A DNA stretch of 64,000 nucleotides. Origin: JAJDXW01 sp965223775 (lineage in GTDB: Bacteria > Pseudomonadota > Gammaproteobacteria > HK1). Under the pieces are notes generated by a model that was given only the letters and a program-made list of their open reading frames with translations, did not search any database and was not told the origin of the DNA. Positions within the stretch are counted from its first letter, which is position 1; each line of letters starts with the position of its first letter. The position numbers and the translations under genes were made by a program. Location of the stretch: positions 5,146,001-5,210,000 of the forward strand of contig OZ245021.1 of NCBI GenBank assembly GCA_965223775.1, written 5' to 3'. Shown piece by piece: positions 8,108-16,500 of this stretch.

Positions 8108-8995
8108 ATGGACCGCAACGCGACGGCATGGGATCCGGCGGCGGCGCATCGCCGGCTCGTCGACGACGGCTACTGCCACGTCCCCGGGGTGCTCGACCCC
8201 TCGTTCCTGGGGTCGGTGCAGGAGATGGCGGCCGCCGCTCTCGAGGCCGTCGGCGCGGAGCATCGCGCCCAATGGAAGTCGCAGGGGAGCCTCGTCGCGC
8301 TCTTCGACCACCCGCCGTTCGCGGCGCTCATCGCCTTTCCCGGCCTGCAGGCGATGTTCGCCCGGATGGGGCTCGACGATACGCGTTTCTCGTCCGGCTA
8401 CATCATCAGCAAGCCGCCCGGCGGCCCGGCCCTCTTCTGGCACCAGGACTGGTGGGGCTGGCGCCATCCGATCTCGCGCACCCGCCGCATCGCCCAGATC
8501 GCGCTCTTCCTGTACCTCACGGACACGACGCGGGAGAACGGCTGCCTGCGGGTGATCCCGGGCTCGCACCGCCGGCCGCACCCGCTCCACGGCGTCATCG
8601 ACGCCCACGACCCGGCCCTTGCCACCGTCGAGAACCCGGACGATCCCGTGTACGCGACGCACCCGGACGAGGTGGACGTGCCGGTGTCGGCCGGGGACGT
8701 GGTGGTCGCAGATGCCCGGCTGGTCCACGGCGCCCACCCGAACCGATCCGGCCGGGAGCGCACGAACATCACCCTGTGGTGGCATCCGCACTACGCCGAG
8801 CTGCCGCCCGAGATCCGGGCGCGCATCTGGAGCATCGTCGAACGCGAGGAGGTCGATACCGACACTGCCGCCGATCACTCGCTTCGGCCGCACCGGTGGC
8901 CCGAGCCCTGTCGCAGCCAGGTGCTGCCGGTCATGGCCGGCGACCCCGGCCCGGTCGCAGTGGAGGCATGGGTCCGGACGCCGCGCTTCGATTGA
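8108..8995 (+). CDS. Phytanoyl-CoA dioxygenase (PhyH) family protein, second paralogue
   Basis: 295 residues. The ATG at 8108 follows the purine-rich site GGAAGGGGAAGGA. Fe(II) ligands are His112 and Asp114 (LFWHQDWWGW) and His207 (ARLVHGAHPNRS), with Arg near 218 for 2-oxoglutarate. The signature ENGCLRVIPGSHRRP matches the family. It differs clearly from the PhyH at 5877, having a longer insert before the distal His, so substrates probably differ. No pathway genes adjoin it. Short direct repeats of GAGCTTCGA follow the stop at about 8990-9025. Confidence 0.9.
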   Translation: MDRNATAWDPAAAHRRLVDDGYCHVPGVLDPSFLGSVQEMAAAALEAVGAEHRAQWKSQGSLVALFDHPPFAALIAFPGLQAMFARMGLDDTRFSSGYIISKPPGGPALFWHQDWWGWRHPISRTRRIAQIALFLYLTDTTRENGCLRVIPGSHRRPHPLHGVIDAHDPALATVENPDDPVYATHPDEVDVPVSAGDVVVADARLVHGAHPNRSGRERTNITLWWHPHYAELPPEIRARIWSIVEREEVDTDTAADHSLRPHRWPEPCRSQVLPVMAGDPGPVAVEAWVRTPRFD

Positions 8996-9033
8996 GCTTC
9001 GATCGAGCTTCGACCGCGCCTCGACCGACTCCT

Positions 9034-10155
9034 TCAGCCGTCCCGCTCGGTCTCCGCCCCGCCCCTCGACCGCACGCCCCCGGATTCGAGGGCGGGGCTC
9101 CGGTCCGGCCGTGCAAGCAGCCGACAGACGACCGCGTAGAGGGCGGCGAGCAGCGCGAACGCGAGCAGCGCCCATCCCCGGGTGTGGGGAAGCACGAGGA
9201 CGAAGAGAAGGCCCGTCGCTGCACCGCCCCACATGATCACGCTGGTCGCGGGGTTGGCCATTCGCTCGCTTCCCGGCCCCCCCGCGAGCGTCGTCCCCAG
9301 ACGGCGGTGGACCAGGTGGTGCAGGTGCCTTTCATCCGGCCAGCCGGGCCCGTGGCCGCTTCGCGCCGTCCTCCGGACGATCGAGGACACGGTCTCCAGG
9401 ACCGGATAGGCCAGGACCACCGCGACCGCCCACACCGACACCTCGGGATTCCGCGCCGCCAGCACGATCGCGAGCGTGCCGGGCATGAGACCGGCGAGGT
9501 ACGCTCCGCCGTCTCCGAGGAAGACGTATCCGAACGGAAAGTTGACGGTCAGAAAGCCCGCCAGCACCGCCGCCGCGGCCCATGCGAGTTCCGGGTCTCC
9601 GGACAGGAAGGCGAGGGTCGCGAGCGCGCAGAGCATGATGATGGCGGTTCCGGAGGCGAGGCCGTGGAAGCCGTCGATGATGTTGAAGGCGTTCGCCAGG
9701 CCCGCCAACACGAAGACGGTGAACGCGATGGAGACGAGCGGAAGCGCCAGGAAGCCGTCGACGACGGCGAAGTCGAGGCGGGTCACCGCGTAGCCGGTGA
9801 CGATGCAGAAGACGACGCCCGAGAGCATCGTCGCGACCAGCCGGAGGCTCGCCGAGACCTTCTTGGTGAGAACCTCCGCCAATCCGGTCGCGAAGGCGAT
9901 CGCGCTGCCGATGGCAGGCGCGAGGAGGAGATCTCGGACCGGAGGTCGGGCCACGGCCGCGGCGGCGAGCAGTCCCGCGTAGAGGGCAAGCCCGCCGATC
10001 CGCGGGGTGGGCGCGTCGTGGAACTTCTGCGGCCCCGAATGGGTATCGAGGCTGAACCTCCCATGCCAGCGCTTCGTCGCGACGATGAGGACGCTTGCGG
10101 CGAGGGACACGGCGAGGCCGGTCAGCCCCGGGACGGCAGCGTCGGAGGCGTTCAT
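9034..10155 (-). CDS. MraY/WecA-family phosphoglycosyl transferase
   Basis: 373 residues, polytopic membrane protein with about ten hydrophobic segments. Family marks are TPRIGGLALY near residue 50, FNIIDGFHGLASG (the Asn/Asp motif, Mg site), FPFGYVFLGDGGAYLAG (polar loop) and DERHLHHLVHRRL (His motif typical of WecA-like enzymes). It would transfer a sugar-1-phosphate from a UDP-sugar to undecaprenyl phosphate at the inner membrane, starting a surface glycan. It lies 18 bp downstream of coxL on the same strand, so may be co-transcribed. It could serve the glycan cluster at 53-60 kb. The C-terminus is a short charged tail. Confidence 0.85.
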   Translation of the reverse strand: MNASDAAVPGLTGLAVSLAASVLIVATKRWHGRFSLDTHSGPQKFHDAPTPRIGGLALYAGLLAAAAVARPPVRDLLLAPAIGSAIAFATGLAEVLTKKVSASLRLVATMLSGVVFCIVTGYAVTRLDFAVVDGFLALPLVSIAFTVFVLAGLANAFNIIDGFHGLASGTAIIMLCALATLAFLSGDPELAWAAAAVLAGFLTVNFPFGYVFLGDGGAYLAGLMPGTLAIVLAARNPEVSVWAVAVVLAYPVLETVSSIVRRTARSGHGPGWPDERHLHHLVHRRLGTTLAGGPGSERMANPATSVIMWGGAATGLLFVLVLPHTRGWALLAFALLAALYAVVCRLLARPDRSPALESGGVRSRGGAETERDG

Positions 10156-10173
10156 TTCGGCCGGCGGCTCTGC

Positions 10174-12639
10174 TCAGCCGGCGCGAAGCCGAGTCGGAAC
10201 CGGCGCAGCCGTCCGCCCGGCCGGACGCGCATCGATCGCCATCTGGTCCTCCCGGTCCTCCTGGTGCTCCGCCGCCCGCGCTCGTCGTTGCTCCGCGACC
10301 AGCCGGAAGAGTCGCTCCGGGGTGGCCGGAAGCTCCTCGAGCTCGACGCCGAGCGCGTCCGCGATCGCATTCGCGATCGCCGCGGGCGCCCCGATCGTGC
10401 CCCCTTCGCCGATGCCGCGGAAGCCGCCGACATTGTTCTCGGCCGGGGTCTCCAGGTGTTCCACCTCCATGGACGGGATCTCCGCGGCGGTGGGGACCAG
10501 GTAGTCGACGAAGGTCGCGGAGAGGAGCTGGCCGGACGGGTCGTGCACCATCTCCTCGAGGAGCGCCGCCCCGATCCCCTGGGCCACCCCCCCGTGGACC
10601 TGTCCGTCCGCGACCAGCGGGTTGATCACCCGCCCGCAGTCCTCCGCGACCACGTAGCGCAGCACCTCGACCTCGAAGGTCTCCGGGTCGACCTCGACCA
10701 GGGCGGCGTGGGTCGCCGGCGAGGTCGTGCCCCAGAAGGGATCGTAGACCCGGGTGACCTCCAGGTGGACCTGCTCGCGCACCTCCCGCGGCAGCCGGCC
10801 CATCTCGGTATAGACCGCGCGGGCGAGCTCGCGAAAGCTCATGCGCCGGTCCGTCCCCGCGACCGAGACCGCGCCGCCCGCGACCTCGATGTCCGCGGGC
10901 GCCGCCTCCATCAGGTGCGAGGCGGCCTCGATCACCTTCTCGCGCAGGGCCCGCGCGCACACGATGGCCGCACCGCCGGCCTGGATGGTGCTGCGGCTCG
11001 CGTAGGTGCCGGTGCTGTGCGCGAGGGCGGAGCTGTCGCCGTGCAGGATCGCAACGTCCTCGAGCCGCGCGCCGAGCTCCTCCGCCACCACCTGGGCGAG
11101 GGTGGTCTCGAGCCCCTGGCCCTGGGAGGCGATGCCGAAGGTGGCGGTCACCGTTCCCGTGGAGTCGATGCGGATGGCGGCGCTCTCCGTTCCCGTGTTG
11201 ATGGGCATGCCGGGAGCGACCGCGATGCGTGAGCCCACCCCGGTCAGCTCGGCGTAGGAGGCAAGCCCGATCCCGACCCGGCGCCCCTCGGCCCGGGCCG
11301 CCGCCTGCATCTCCCGGAGCTCGTCGTAGCCGATGGTCTCGCAGGCCCGTTCGAGGCACCCCGTGAACGCGGCCCGGTCCCACACCAGCCCGGACGGTGC
11401 CCGGTAGGGGAACTCGTCGTCGCGCACGAGGTTGCGCCGGCGGATGTCCCTCGGGTCCATGCCGAGCCGGCGGGCGGCCATGTCGAGGAGCCGCTCCATC
11501 GCGAACACGGCGGGCGGGCGGCCGACGCCCCGGTAGGCTCCGGTCGGCGGCTTCGGAGTCGCCGCCGCCCGCACCCGGCCGCGGTAGTCGGGCACCCGGT
11601 AGGGTCCGGAGAGGAAGCTCGCAACCTGCACCGGCTCGACCGCGGCGGTCCACGGATAGACGGAGTAGGCGCCCACGTCCCCGACGATCTCGGCCCGGAG
11701 GCCGAGGATCGCCCCCTCCTCGTCGACCCCCAGCTCCGCCCGAACCACCTCGTCGAACGCCTGGGTGGTCGACATGAGGTCCTCGCGCCGGTCGCTCGTC
11801 CACTTGACGGGCCGCCCGAGCCGGCGGGCGAGGATCGCGACCAGCACCTCCTCGCGGTAGAGCGAGACCTTGGCTCCGAAGCCCCCGCCCACGTCCGGCG
11901 CCACCACCCGGAGGCGGTGCCCCGGCAGGTCGAGGATCTCCGCCAGCGCGTCGCGGATAATCCCGGGAACCTGGGTGCTCGAGTGCAGGGTGAGGAGGCG
12001 CCGGCCTTCGTCGTACTCCGCGAGATAGCCGCGGTTCTCGATCGCGGCGGGGGTCTTGCGGCCCATCCGGAAGCAGCCCGAGACCCGCACCGCCGCCCCC
12101 GCGAGCGCCGCCTCGGCGTCGCCGCGCGCGAATTCCCGGTCCACGATCACGTTGCTCGCGAGCGCCTCGTGGAGGCGGGGCGCGCCGGGTGCGAGCGCCG
12201 CCTCGGGGTCAGTCTCGGCCGGGAGCGGCTCGTAGTCGATCGCCACGAGTTCCGCCGCGTCCTCTGCGAGGTAGCGGTCCTCCGCGAGGACCGCCGCCAC
12301 CGGCTCGCCGGCGTGGCGGACCGTGTCGCGGGCGAGCACCGGCAGCTCCGTCGCCTGGTAGCTCGGCATGCGCGACGTGGCCCGGAGCGGGCGGAAGGCC
12401 CCCTCGAGGTCGGCGGCGGTCACCACCGCGGCGACGCCGGGCGCGAGTGCCGCCTCCGAAGTATCGATGCGGCTCACCCGGGCGTGGCTCTCGTCGCTGC
12501 GGCAGAACGCGACGTGCAGGGTGCCGGGCCGGCGGAGGTCGTCCACGTAGCAGCCTCGGCCGGTGAGGAGGCGCGGATCCTCCAGTCGCTGCACCCGGGC
12601 CCCGATGAGGCCGGGCCGGAGTTCGGCGGCGGTGGTCAC
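10174..12639 (-). CDS. coxL: Molybdenum hydroxylase large subunit (CoxL-like, form II type)
   Basis: 821 residues from a GTG at 12639 that overlaps the coxS stop (GTGA). The molybdopterin-binding subunit of the xanthine dehydrogenase/CO dehydrogenase family. Seen are RVQRLEDPRLLTGRG at the start, VVAPDVGGGFGAK, and the active-site loop GAYRGVGRPPA. True aerobic CO dehydrogenases (form I) carry AYxCSFR there; AYRGxGR marks form II enzymes, whose substrate is often not CO. Late motifs are EDCGRVINPLVADGQVHGG and GIGEGGTIGAP. It works with coxM and coxS as a heterohexameric oxidoreductase. The usual maturation genes (coxDEFG) are not in the window. The last 30 residues are a charged, non-conserved tail. 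Confidence 0.9.
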   Translation of the reverse strand: MTTAAELRPGLIGARVQRLEDPRLLTGRGCYVDDLRRPGTLHVAFCRSDESHARVSRIDTSEAALAPGVAAVVTAADLEGAFRPLRATSRMPSYQATELPVLARDTVRHAGEPVAAVLAEDRYLAEDAAELVAIDYEPLPAETDPEAALAPGAPRLHEALASNVIVDREFARGDAEAALAGAAVRVSGCFRMGRKTPAAIENRGYLAEYDEGRRLLTLHSSTQVPGIIRDALAEILDLPGHRLRVVAPDVGGGFGAKVSLYREEVLVAILARRLGRPVKWTSDRREDLMSTTQAFDEVVRAELGVDEEGAILGLRAEIVGDVGAYSVYPWTAAVEPVQVASFLSGPYRVPDYRGRVRAAATPKPPTGAYRGVGRPPAVFAMERLLDMAARRLGMDPRDIRRRNLVRDDEFPYRAPSGLVWDRAAFTGCLERACETIGYDELREMQAAARAEGRRVGIGLASYAELTGVGSRIAVAPGMPINTGTESAAIRIDSTGTVTATFGIASQGQGLETTLAQVVAEELGARLEDVAILHGDSSALAHSTGTYASRSTIQAGGAAIVCARALREKVIEAASHLMEAAPADIEVAGGAVSVAGTDRRMSFRELARAVYTEMGRLPREVREQVHLEVTRVYDPFWGTTSPATHAALVEVDPETFEVEVLRYVVAEDCGRVINPLVADGQVHGGVAQGIGAALLEEMVHDPSGQLLSATFVDYLVPTAAEIPSMEVEHLETPAENNVGGFRGIGEGGTIGAPAAIANAIADALGVELEELPATPERLFRLVAEQRRARAAEHQEDREDQMAIDARPAGRTAAPVPTRLRAG

Positions 12640-13190
12640 CGCGGCGCGCCCGCGCCGGTCCCGGCCGGACGGCCGGCTTCTCGCCCCGCTGCCGGCTCCG
12701 CCACGGTCTCCGCCACCATCTCCGCCGCTGCCGCCGCCGCGCGGACGGCCCGCACGATGTGCTCGTAGCCGGTGCACCGGCAAAGGTTGCCGGAGAGCCC
12801 GTCGCGAATCTCCCCTTCGGTCGGCGAAGGGTGCTTGCGCAGCAGATCGATCGCGGTCATCAGCATTCCCGGGGTGCAGAACCCGCACTGCAGTGCGTGG
12901 TGCTCGCGGAACGCCCGCTGCAGCGGATGGAGCGCGTCCACCGTCCCGAGCCCCTCCACGGTCTCCACCTCCGCGCCGTCCGCCTGCACCGCGAGGGTGA
13001 GGCAGGACCGTGCGCTGTCGCCGTCGAGGAGAACGGTGCAGGCGCCGCACACGCCGTGCTCGCAGCCGACGTGGGTGCCGGTCAGCCCCAGGTCCTCGCG
13101 GAGGAAATCCGCGAGCAGCCGGCGGGGCTCGACCTCGCGCTCGAAGTCCGAGCCGTTCACGGTGAGCCGGACGGTCCGTCGCCCGCTCAT
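12636..13190 (-). CDS. coxS: Molybdenum hydroxylase iron-sulfur small subunit
   Basis: 184 residues with two [2Fe-2S] cluster motifs: plant-ferredoxin-like CEHGVCGACTVLLDGDSARSC, and CGFCTPGM with NLCRCTGY. The start overlaps the coxM stop (ATGA) and its own stop overlaps the coxL start, so all three subunits are translationally coupled. It passes electrons from the Mo site in CoxL to FAD in CoxM. The 20-residue Ala/Gly/Pro-rich tail after VRAV is longer than usual. Confidence 0.92.
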   Translation of the reverse strand: MSGRRTVRLTVNGSDFEREVEPRRLLADFLREDLGLTGTHVGCEHGVCGACTVLLDGDSARSCLTLAVQADGAEVETVEGLGTVDALHPLQRAFREHHALQCGFCTPGMLMTAIDLLRKHPSPTEGEIRDGLSGNLCRCTGYEHIVRAVRAAAAAAEMVAETVAEPAAGREAGRPAGTGAGAPR

Positions 13191-14086
13191 GCCTTCCTCT
13201 CCGGAACCGTCCGCTCGGCCCCCGCCCGCGCGCGCGTTCCGGCGGACTCGAGTGCCCGCCGGGCCAGCACCTCGACGAGATGGCGGCGCAGGTCGGCCGA
13301 CGCGTGGAGGTCGTCATGGGGCTCGACCGCATCGCGGGCCGCCCTCGCGGCCGCTTGCACCGCTTCGCCGCGGAGCGGCGCTCCGGCGAGGAGCGTCTCC
13401 GCCGCGTCGATCCGAAGGGGCGTGTCGTGGGCGCCCATGATCGCGAGGCGCGCTTGCGCCACCCTCCCGCCGGCGAGGGTCAGGGTCGCGGCGGCGGCGG
13501 CGAGCGCGAAGTCGCCGGCGCGTCGTGCAACCTCCTCGAAGCCCCAGCCGGTGCCGGGGGGCAGGAACGGCAGCTCGACGCGGGTCAGCATCTCCGCGTC
13601 CTCAAGGGCGGTGGCGAGGGCGGAGCGGAAGAAGTCGCGCGCCGCGAGACGGCGTGGCCCGGCCGGGCCGGAGGTCTCGATCGTCGCGTCGAGGAGAAGC
13701 GCCATCATCGGCAGCTCCGCCGCGGGGTCCGCATGGGCGAGGCTGCCCCCGAGGGTGCCCCGGTTGCGGATCGCGAGGTGCGCGACGTGGCGGATCGCCG
13801 CGCGGAGCACCGGGAAACGCTCGCGCACGGTCTCCGAGACCTCGATCTGCCGGTGGCGGGTCAGCGCCCCGAACGCGAGAACGCCGTCTTCCTCGTCGAT
13901 GCCGGACAGGCCGGGGATGCGGTTCACGTCGACGACGAGCGCGGGGTTCACGAGACGCAAGTTCAGCATCGGAACGAGACTCTGACCGCCCGCGAGGAGC
14001 TTCGCGCCGCCGTCGTGGCGGGCGAGGATCGAGACCGCCTCGTCCACGCTGTCGGCTCGGGCATAGTCGAAGGGCGGTGGTTTCAT
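13187..14086 (-). CDS. coxM: Molybdenum hydroxylase FAD-binding medium subunit
   Basis: 299 residues from the ATG at 14086; codons further upstream are open but low-complexity and lack family features. N-terminal KPPPFDYARADSVDEAVSIL, then the FAD motif AGGQSLVPMLNLRL and the second pyrophosphate motif TLGGSLAHADPAAELP are as in CoxM and CutM. It is the first gene of a coxM-coxS-coxL set, in which it feeds electrons from the [2Fe-2S] subunit to the quinone pool. Its promoter should lie in the 250-bp gap shared with the divergent rpmB. Confidence 0.92.
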   Translation of the reverse strand: MKPPPFDYARADSVDEAVSILARHDGGAKLLAGGQSLVPMLNLRLVNPALVVDVNRIPGLSGIDEEDGVLAFGALTRHRQIEVSETVRERFPVLRAAIRHVAHLAIRNRGTLGGSLAHADPAAELPMMALLLDATIETSGPAGPRRLAARDFFRSALATALEDAEMLTRVELPFLPPGTGWGFEEVARRAGDFALAAAAATLTLAGGRVAQARLAIMGAHDTPLRIDAAETLLAGAPLRGEAVQAAARAARDAVEPHDDLHASADLRRHLVEVLARRALESAGTRARAGAERTVPERKA

Positions 14087-14194
14087 GCGGCAGGGAACGG
14101 TTTGGATGGACGGACGCACGGACGAATGCGATTCGAACCGATACGGCGGCATGTTCGCAAGTTCCCGAAGGCCCCGGGCGTGCACGGGTCCTGC

Positions 14195-14265
14195 GCCGGG
14201 CCTGCATCGGGCCTGCATCGGGCACGCGCCGGGCCCGCCGAGCGCCCGGCCGAGCGCCCGGCCGG
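14195..14265. repeat. Short GC-rich direct repeats in the coxM-rpmB gap
   Basis: Two copies of CGGGCCTGCAT side by side, then two copies of CGAGCGCCCGGC. The repeats lie between the divergent coxM and rpmB genes, upstream of the rpmB promoter. They may be polymerase-slippage products or a binding region; nothing decides between these. Confidence 0.5.
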
Positions 14266-14279
14266 GCGTCCCGTGCGCC

Positions 14280-14308
14280 TTGCCCGCGGCGGGCCGGGCT
14301 GATATAAA
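14280..14308 (+). promoter_or_regulatory. Sigma-70 promoter of rpmB-rpmG
   Basis: TTGCCC at 14280-14285, a 17-bp spacer and TATAAA at 14303-14308. The -10 box ends 25 bp before the rpmB start codon. This is the best promoter match in the left part of the window and stands out in GC-rich surroundings. Confidence 0.75.
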
Positions 14309-14333
14309 GCGCGCCTCTTGCGAGGGGAGCGCC

Positions 14334-14570
14334 ATGTCCAGGGTCTGTCAAGTCACCGGCAAGCGGCCGATGAGCGGCAACCATGTGTCGCACGCGAACA
14401 ACAAGACCAAGCGCCGGTTCCTGCCGAACCTGCACCGTCACCGTTTCTGGGTGGAGAGCGAGCAGCGCTGGGTCAAGCTGCGGATGTCGACCAAGGGCCT
14501 TCGCAACATCGACAAGCTGGGAATCGACGCGGTGCTCGCCGACCTGCGGCGCCAGGGCGTCAAGGTCTGA
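14334..14570 (+). CDS. rpmB: Large ribosomal subunit protein bL28
   Basis: 78 residues, the normal length. It starts MSRVCQVTGKRPMSGNHVSH, with the classic SHANNKTKRRFLPN segment that binds 23S rRNA. A GAGGGGAG ribosome-binding site sits about 6 nt upstream. It forms an operon with rpmG (37 bp downstream), as in most proteobacteria. There are no zinc Cys pairs beyond the single Cys5. Confidence 0.97.
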   Translation: MSRVCQVTGKRPMSGNHVSHANNKTKRRFLPNLHRHRFWVESEQRWVKLRMSTKGLRNIDKLGIDAVLADLRRQGVKV

Positions 14571-14607
14571 TTCGGGGCCAGAACGGAGAAGGGAAGGGAA
14601 AGCCACG

Positions 14608-14763
14608 ATGCGCGACAAGATCAAGCTCGTTTCGAGCGCCGGCACCGGCCACTACTACACCACCACCAAGAACAAGCGGACCATGGAGGGGAAGCTCGAG
14701 CTCAAGAAGTACGACCCGGTCGTGCGCAAGCACGTGCTCTACAAGGAAGCGAAGATCAAGTAG
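14608..14763 (+). CDS. rpmG: Large ribosomal subunit protein bL33
   Basis: 51 residues, normal length: MRDKIKLVSSAGTGHYYTTT, then KNKRTMEGKLELKKYDP and a Lys-rich end. It is the Cys-free (zinc-independent) form. The ribosome-binding site GGGAAGGGAA lies just upstream. Last gene of the rpmBG operon; no hairpin terminator with a T run was seen after it. Confidence 0.97.
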   Translation: MRDKIKLVSSAGTGHYYTTTKNKRTMEGKLELKKYDPVVRKHVLYKEAKIK

Positions 14764-14872
14764 CCCCTCCCGCCGGGCCGTGCACGCGGTCCGGCCGGCC
14801 GGCCCCGCCCGGCAGTCTTCCCGCGAGCGCTCAGTTCGACGCGTACGTTGCTTCCGGACGTTCTTGCACCTC

Positions 14873-15186
14873 CTACCGAGTTGGCGGCAGCGCGGCGCGC
14901 AGGTGGCGCGAGGCGTCCATGCTGGTGTGCAGGACCCGAACGATCAGGACGCCGCCCAGTCCTCGGTATAGAAGACGGTGTGTGAGCGATGTTCAAGACG
15001 CCGCAGTCCCGACGCGAGCCGTTCCGCGCGGCGGCCCGAGAGCGGGTTCTCGGCCAAGTTCTCGAAGCATGCTTCCAGACCGTCCCGATAGCGCCGCGCC
15101 TGCTCGATGCCGAAGGTCTCGACGGTGTAGGCGGCGATCCCGGCAAGGTCGGCTTCGGCGCCGGACGACAGGCGATAGTCACCCAT
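14873..15186 (-). pseudogene. parE: ParE-family toxin, frameshifted
   Basis: RelE/ParE fold: MGDYRLSSGAEADLAGIAAY, then ENPLSGRRAERLASGLRRLE and HTVFYTED. The frame then stops at 14944 after only 80 residues (DWAAS). Shifting by one base near 14955-14965 restores the expected last strand, GVLIVRVLHTSMDASRHL, and a stop at 14873, giving about 103 residues, the normal length. ParE toxins inhibit DNA gyrase. Loss of the C-terminal strand should inactivate it. The gene overlaps parD by 8 bp. A single-base assembly error would look the same. Confidence 0.8.
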
Positions 15187-15433
15187 ACCTCGCTCTGTAG
15201 CGTTGCTCGGCCTCGGCCCAGATCTCCTTCACCGTCTTGTCGCTTACGCCGCTGTCCAGACCGTCCCGGATCGCTTCCTTCAAGGCCCGGAACCGCGCAT
15301 TGTGTTCCTGGTCGCGCCGGATCAGGTCACGGAAGTATTCGCTGTCATTGCCGTATTCGCCGCTCGCAATCTGTGCCCTGATCCATTGCTCCTGCCGATC
15401 CGTCACGGTGATGCTCTTCTTGACCAATGCCAT
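15179..15433 (-). CDS. parD: ParD-family antitoxin (ribbon-helix-helix)
   Basis: 84 residues. The N-terminus VKKSITVTDRQEQWIRAQIA is the RHH DNA-binding strand and helix; GEYGNDSEYFRDLIRRDQE is the conserved second helix; the Arg/Glu-rich tail would bind ParE. Ribosome-binding site GGGAG, about 8 nt upstream. It overlaps the toxin gene downstream by 8 bp, the usual coupling. It probably represses its own promoter through the palindrome at 15464. With the toxin frameshifted it may persist only as a repressor. Confidence 0.9.
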   Translation of the reverse strand: MALVKKSITVTDRQEQWIRAQIASGEYGNDSEYFRDLIRRDQEHNARFRALKEAIRDGLDSGVSDKTVKEIWAEAEQRYRARYG

Positions 15434-15463
15434 CTCGATCTCCCATGAAGATAGGAATATATA

Positions 15464-15474
15464 CGATATTATCG
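15464..15474. promoter_or_regulatory. Candidate ParD operator
   Basis: The 11-bp perfect palindrome CGATATTATCG sits about 30 bp upstream of the parD start in a short AT-rich patch (15450-15482) within GC-rich DNA. The position suits autoregulation by the RHH antitoxin. No footprint is implied. Confidence 0.4.
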
Positions 15475-15555
15475 GAATTTATCGCCTGACGACACTGTGC
15501 AGGCCGGTGCTTTCCAGCGCGGGTTCGGGTGTGAACGAGTAACTCGGGAGGGCGC

Positions 15556-16500
15556 TCAGTCCGCCGCGCCCGCCTCGCCTTCCTCCTCTCCGGCATCCCG
15601 CTCCGACCTGACGTAGAAGCGGCACATGATGAGCCCGAGCTCGAACAGCACCCACATCGGGAGCGCGAGCAGGGTCTGCGAGATCATGTCCGGCGGCGTC
15701 AGCAGCATACCCATCACGAACGCGGCGAGGACCACGTAGGCGCGCTTCTTGCGCAGGTTCTCGACGGTGGTGATCCCGGCGGAGACGATGAGGAAGGTCG
15801 CCACCGGAACCTCGAAGGCGATCCCGAAGGCGAAGAAGAGCTTGATGCAGAAGTCGAGGTAGCGCCCGATATCGGTCGCGACGGTGATCCCTTCCGGCGC
15901 CGAGCCGATGAAGAACTGGAACATGAGCGGGAAGACGAGGTAATAGGCAAAGGCCATCCCGGTGAAGAAGAGCACGGTGCTGCTGACGAGGAGGGGGAAC
16001 GCGAGCCGGCGTTCCTTGAGGTAGAGGCCGGGCGCGATGAAGCCCCAGGTCTGGTGCAGCGCGACCGGTATCGTGAGCGCGACGGCGGTGATGAAGGCGA
16101 GCTTGAACGGAGTCAGGAACGGTGAGGCGACCTCGGTCGCGATCATGGTGCTGCCTTCGGGGAGGCGCTCGATGAGGGGCAGCGCGAGCAGGGTGTAGAG
16201 CTTGTCGGCGAACGGGAAGCAGCCGAGGAACACGACCGCGATCGAGAGCACGACCCTGAGGAGCCGGGTACGGAGCTCGGTGAGGTGCTCGACGAGGGTC
16301 ATCTCGGCCTTGTTCACCGAGTCGTCCCCGTCGTCGGAGTCGCCGGTGTCCGCCTCGTCCGAAGCGGCGGGGCCGTTCGCTCCGCCGGGCGGCGCCGCCT
16401 GCTTCTCGGGACCGTTCTCCGGCTCGGGGTTCGTTCCTTCCGCGGTGGCTGCCTCTTCGGCGGGAGGAACGTCGCTCTCAGGGGGCCGCGGTTCGCTCAT
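15556..16500 (-). CDS. tatC: Twin-arginine translocase subunit TatC
   Basis: 314 residues from the ATG at 16500, which lies inside the end of tatB (23-bp overlap). The first ~65 residues are an acidic, Pro/Ala/Glu/Asp-rich extension not usual for TatC. The family begins at MTLVEHLTELRTRLLRV and has six membrane segments, with the loop FFPFADKLYTLLALPLIERL-like region and the conserved Pro/Glu-rich periplasmic parts. TatC recognises twin-arginine signals such as those at 2128 and 3508. It is followed by a charged cytoplasmic tail. An internal start near the conserved Met is possible. Confidence 0.93.
   Translation of the reverse strand: MSEPRPPESDVPPAEEAATAEGTNPEPENGPEKQAAPPGGANGPAASDEADTGDSDDGDDSVNKAEMTLVEHLTELRTRLLRVVLSIAVVFLGCFPFADKLYTLLALPLIERLPEGSTMIATEVASPFLTPFKLAFITAVALTIPVALHQTWGFIAPGLYLKERRLAFPLLVSSTVLFFTGMAFAYYLVFPLMFQFFIGSAPEGITVATDIGRYLDFCIKLFFAFGIAFEVPVATFLIVSAGITTVENLRKKRAYVVLAAFVMGMLLTPPDMISQTLLALPMWVLFELGLIMCRFYVRSERDAGEEEGEAGAAD

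Noticed and set aside
8990..9025. Rho-independent terminator in GAGCTTCGA repeats after the second PhyH gene
   Set aside because: These are direct, not inverted, repeats and there is no T run.
7885..11232. A 1115-codon plus-strand open frame
   Set aside because: It lies opposite the WecA-like and coxL genes and is Arg/Gly/Ala/Asp low-complexity text without motifs, as expected opposite GC-rich genes.
10174..13332. CoxL with a 230-residue N-terminal extension
   Set aside because: The extra frame covers coxS in another frame; the GTGA overlap at 12639 gives a normal-length CoxL.
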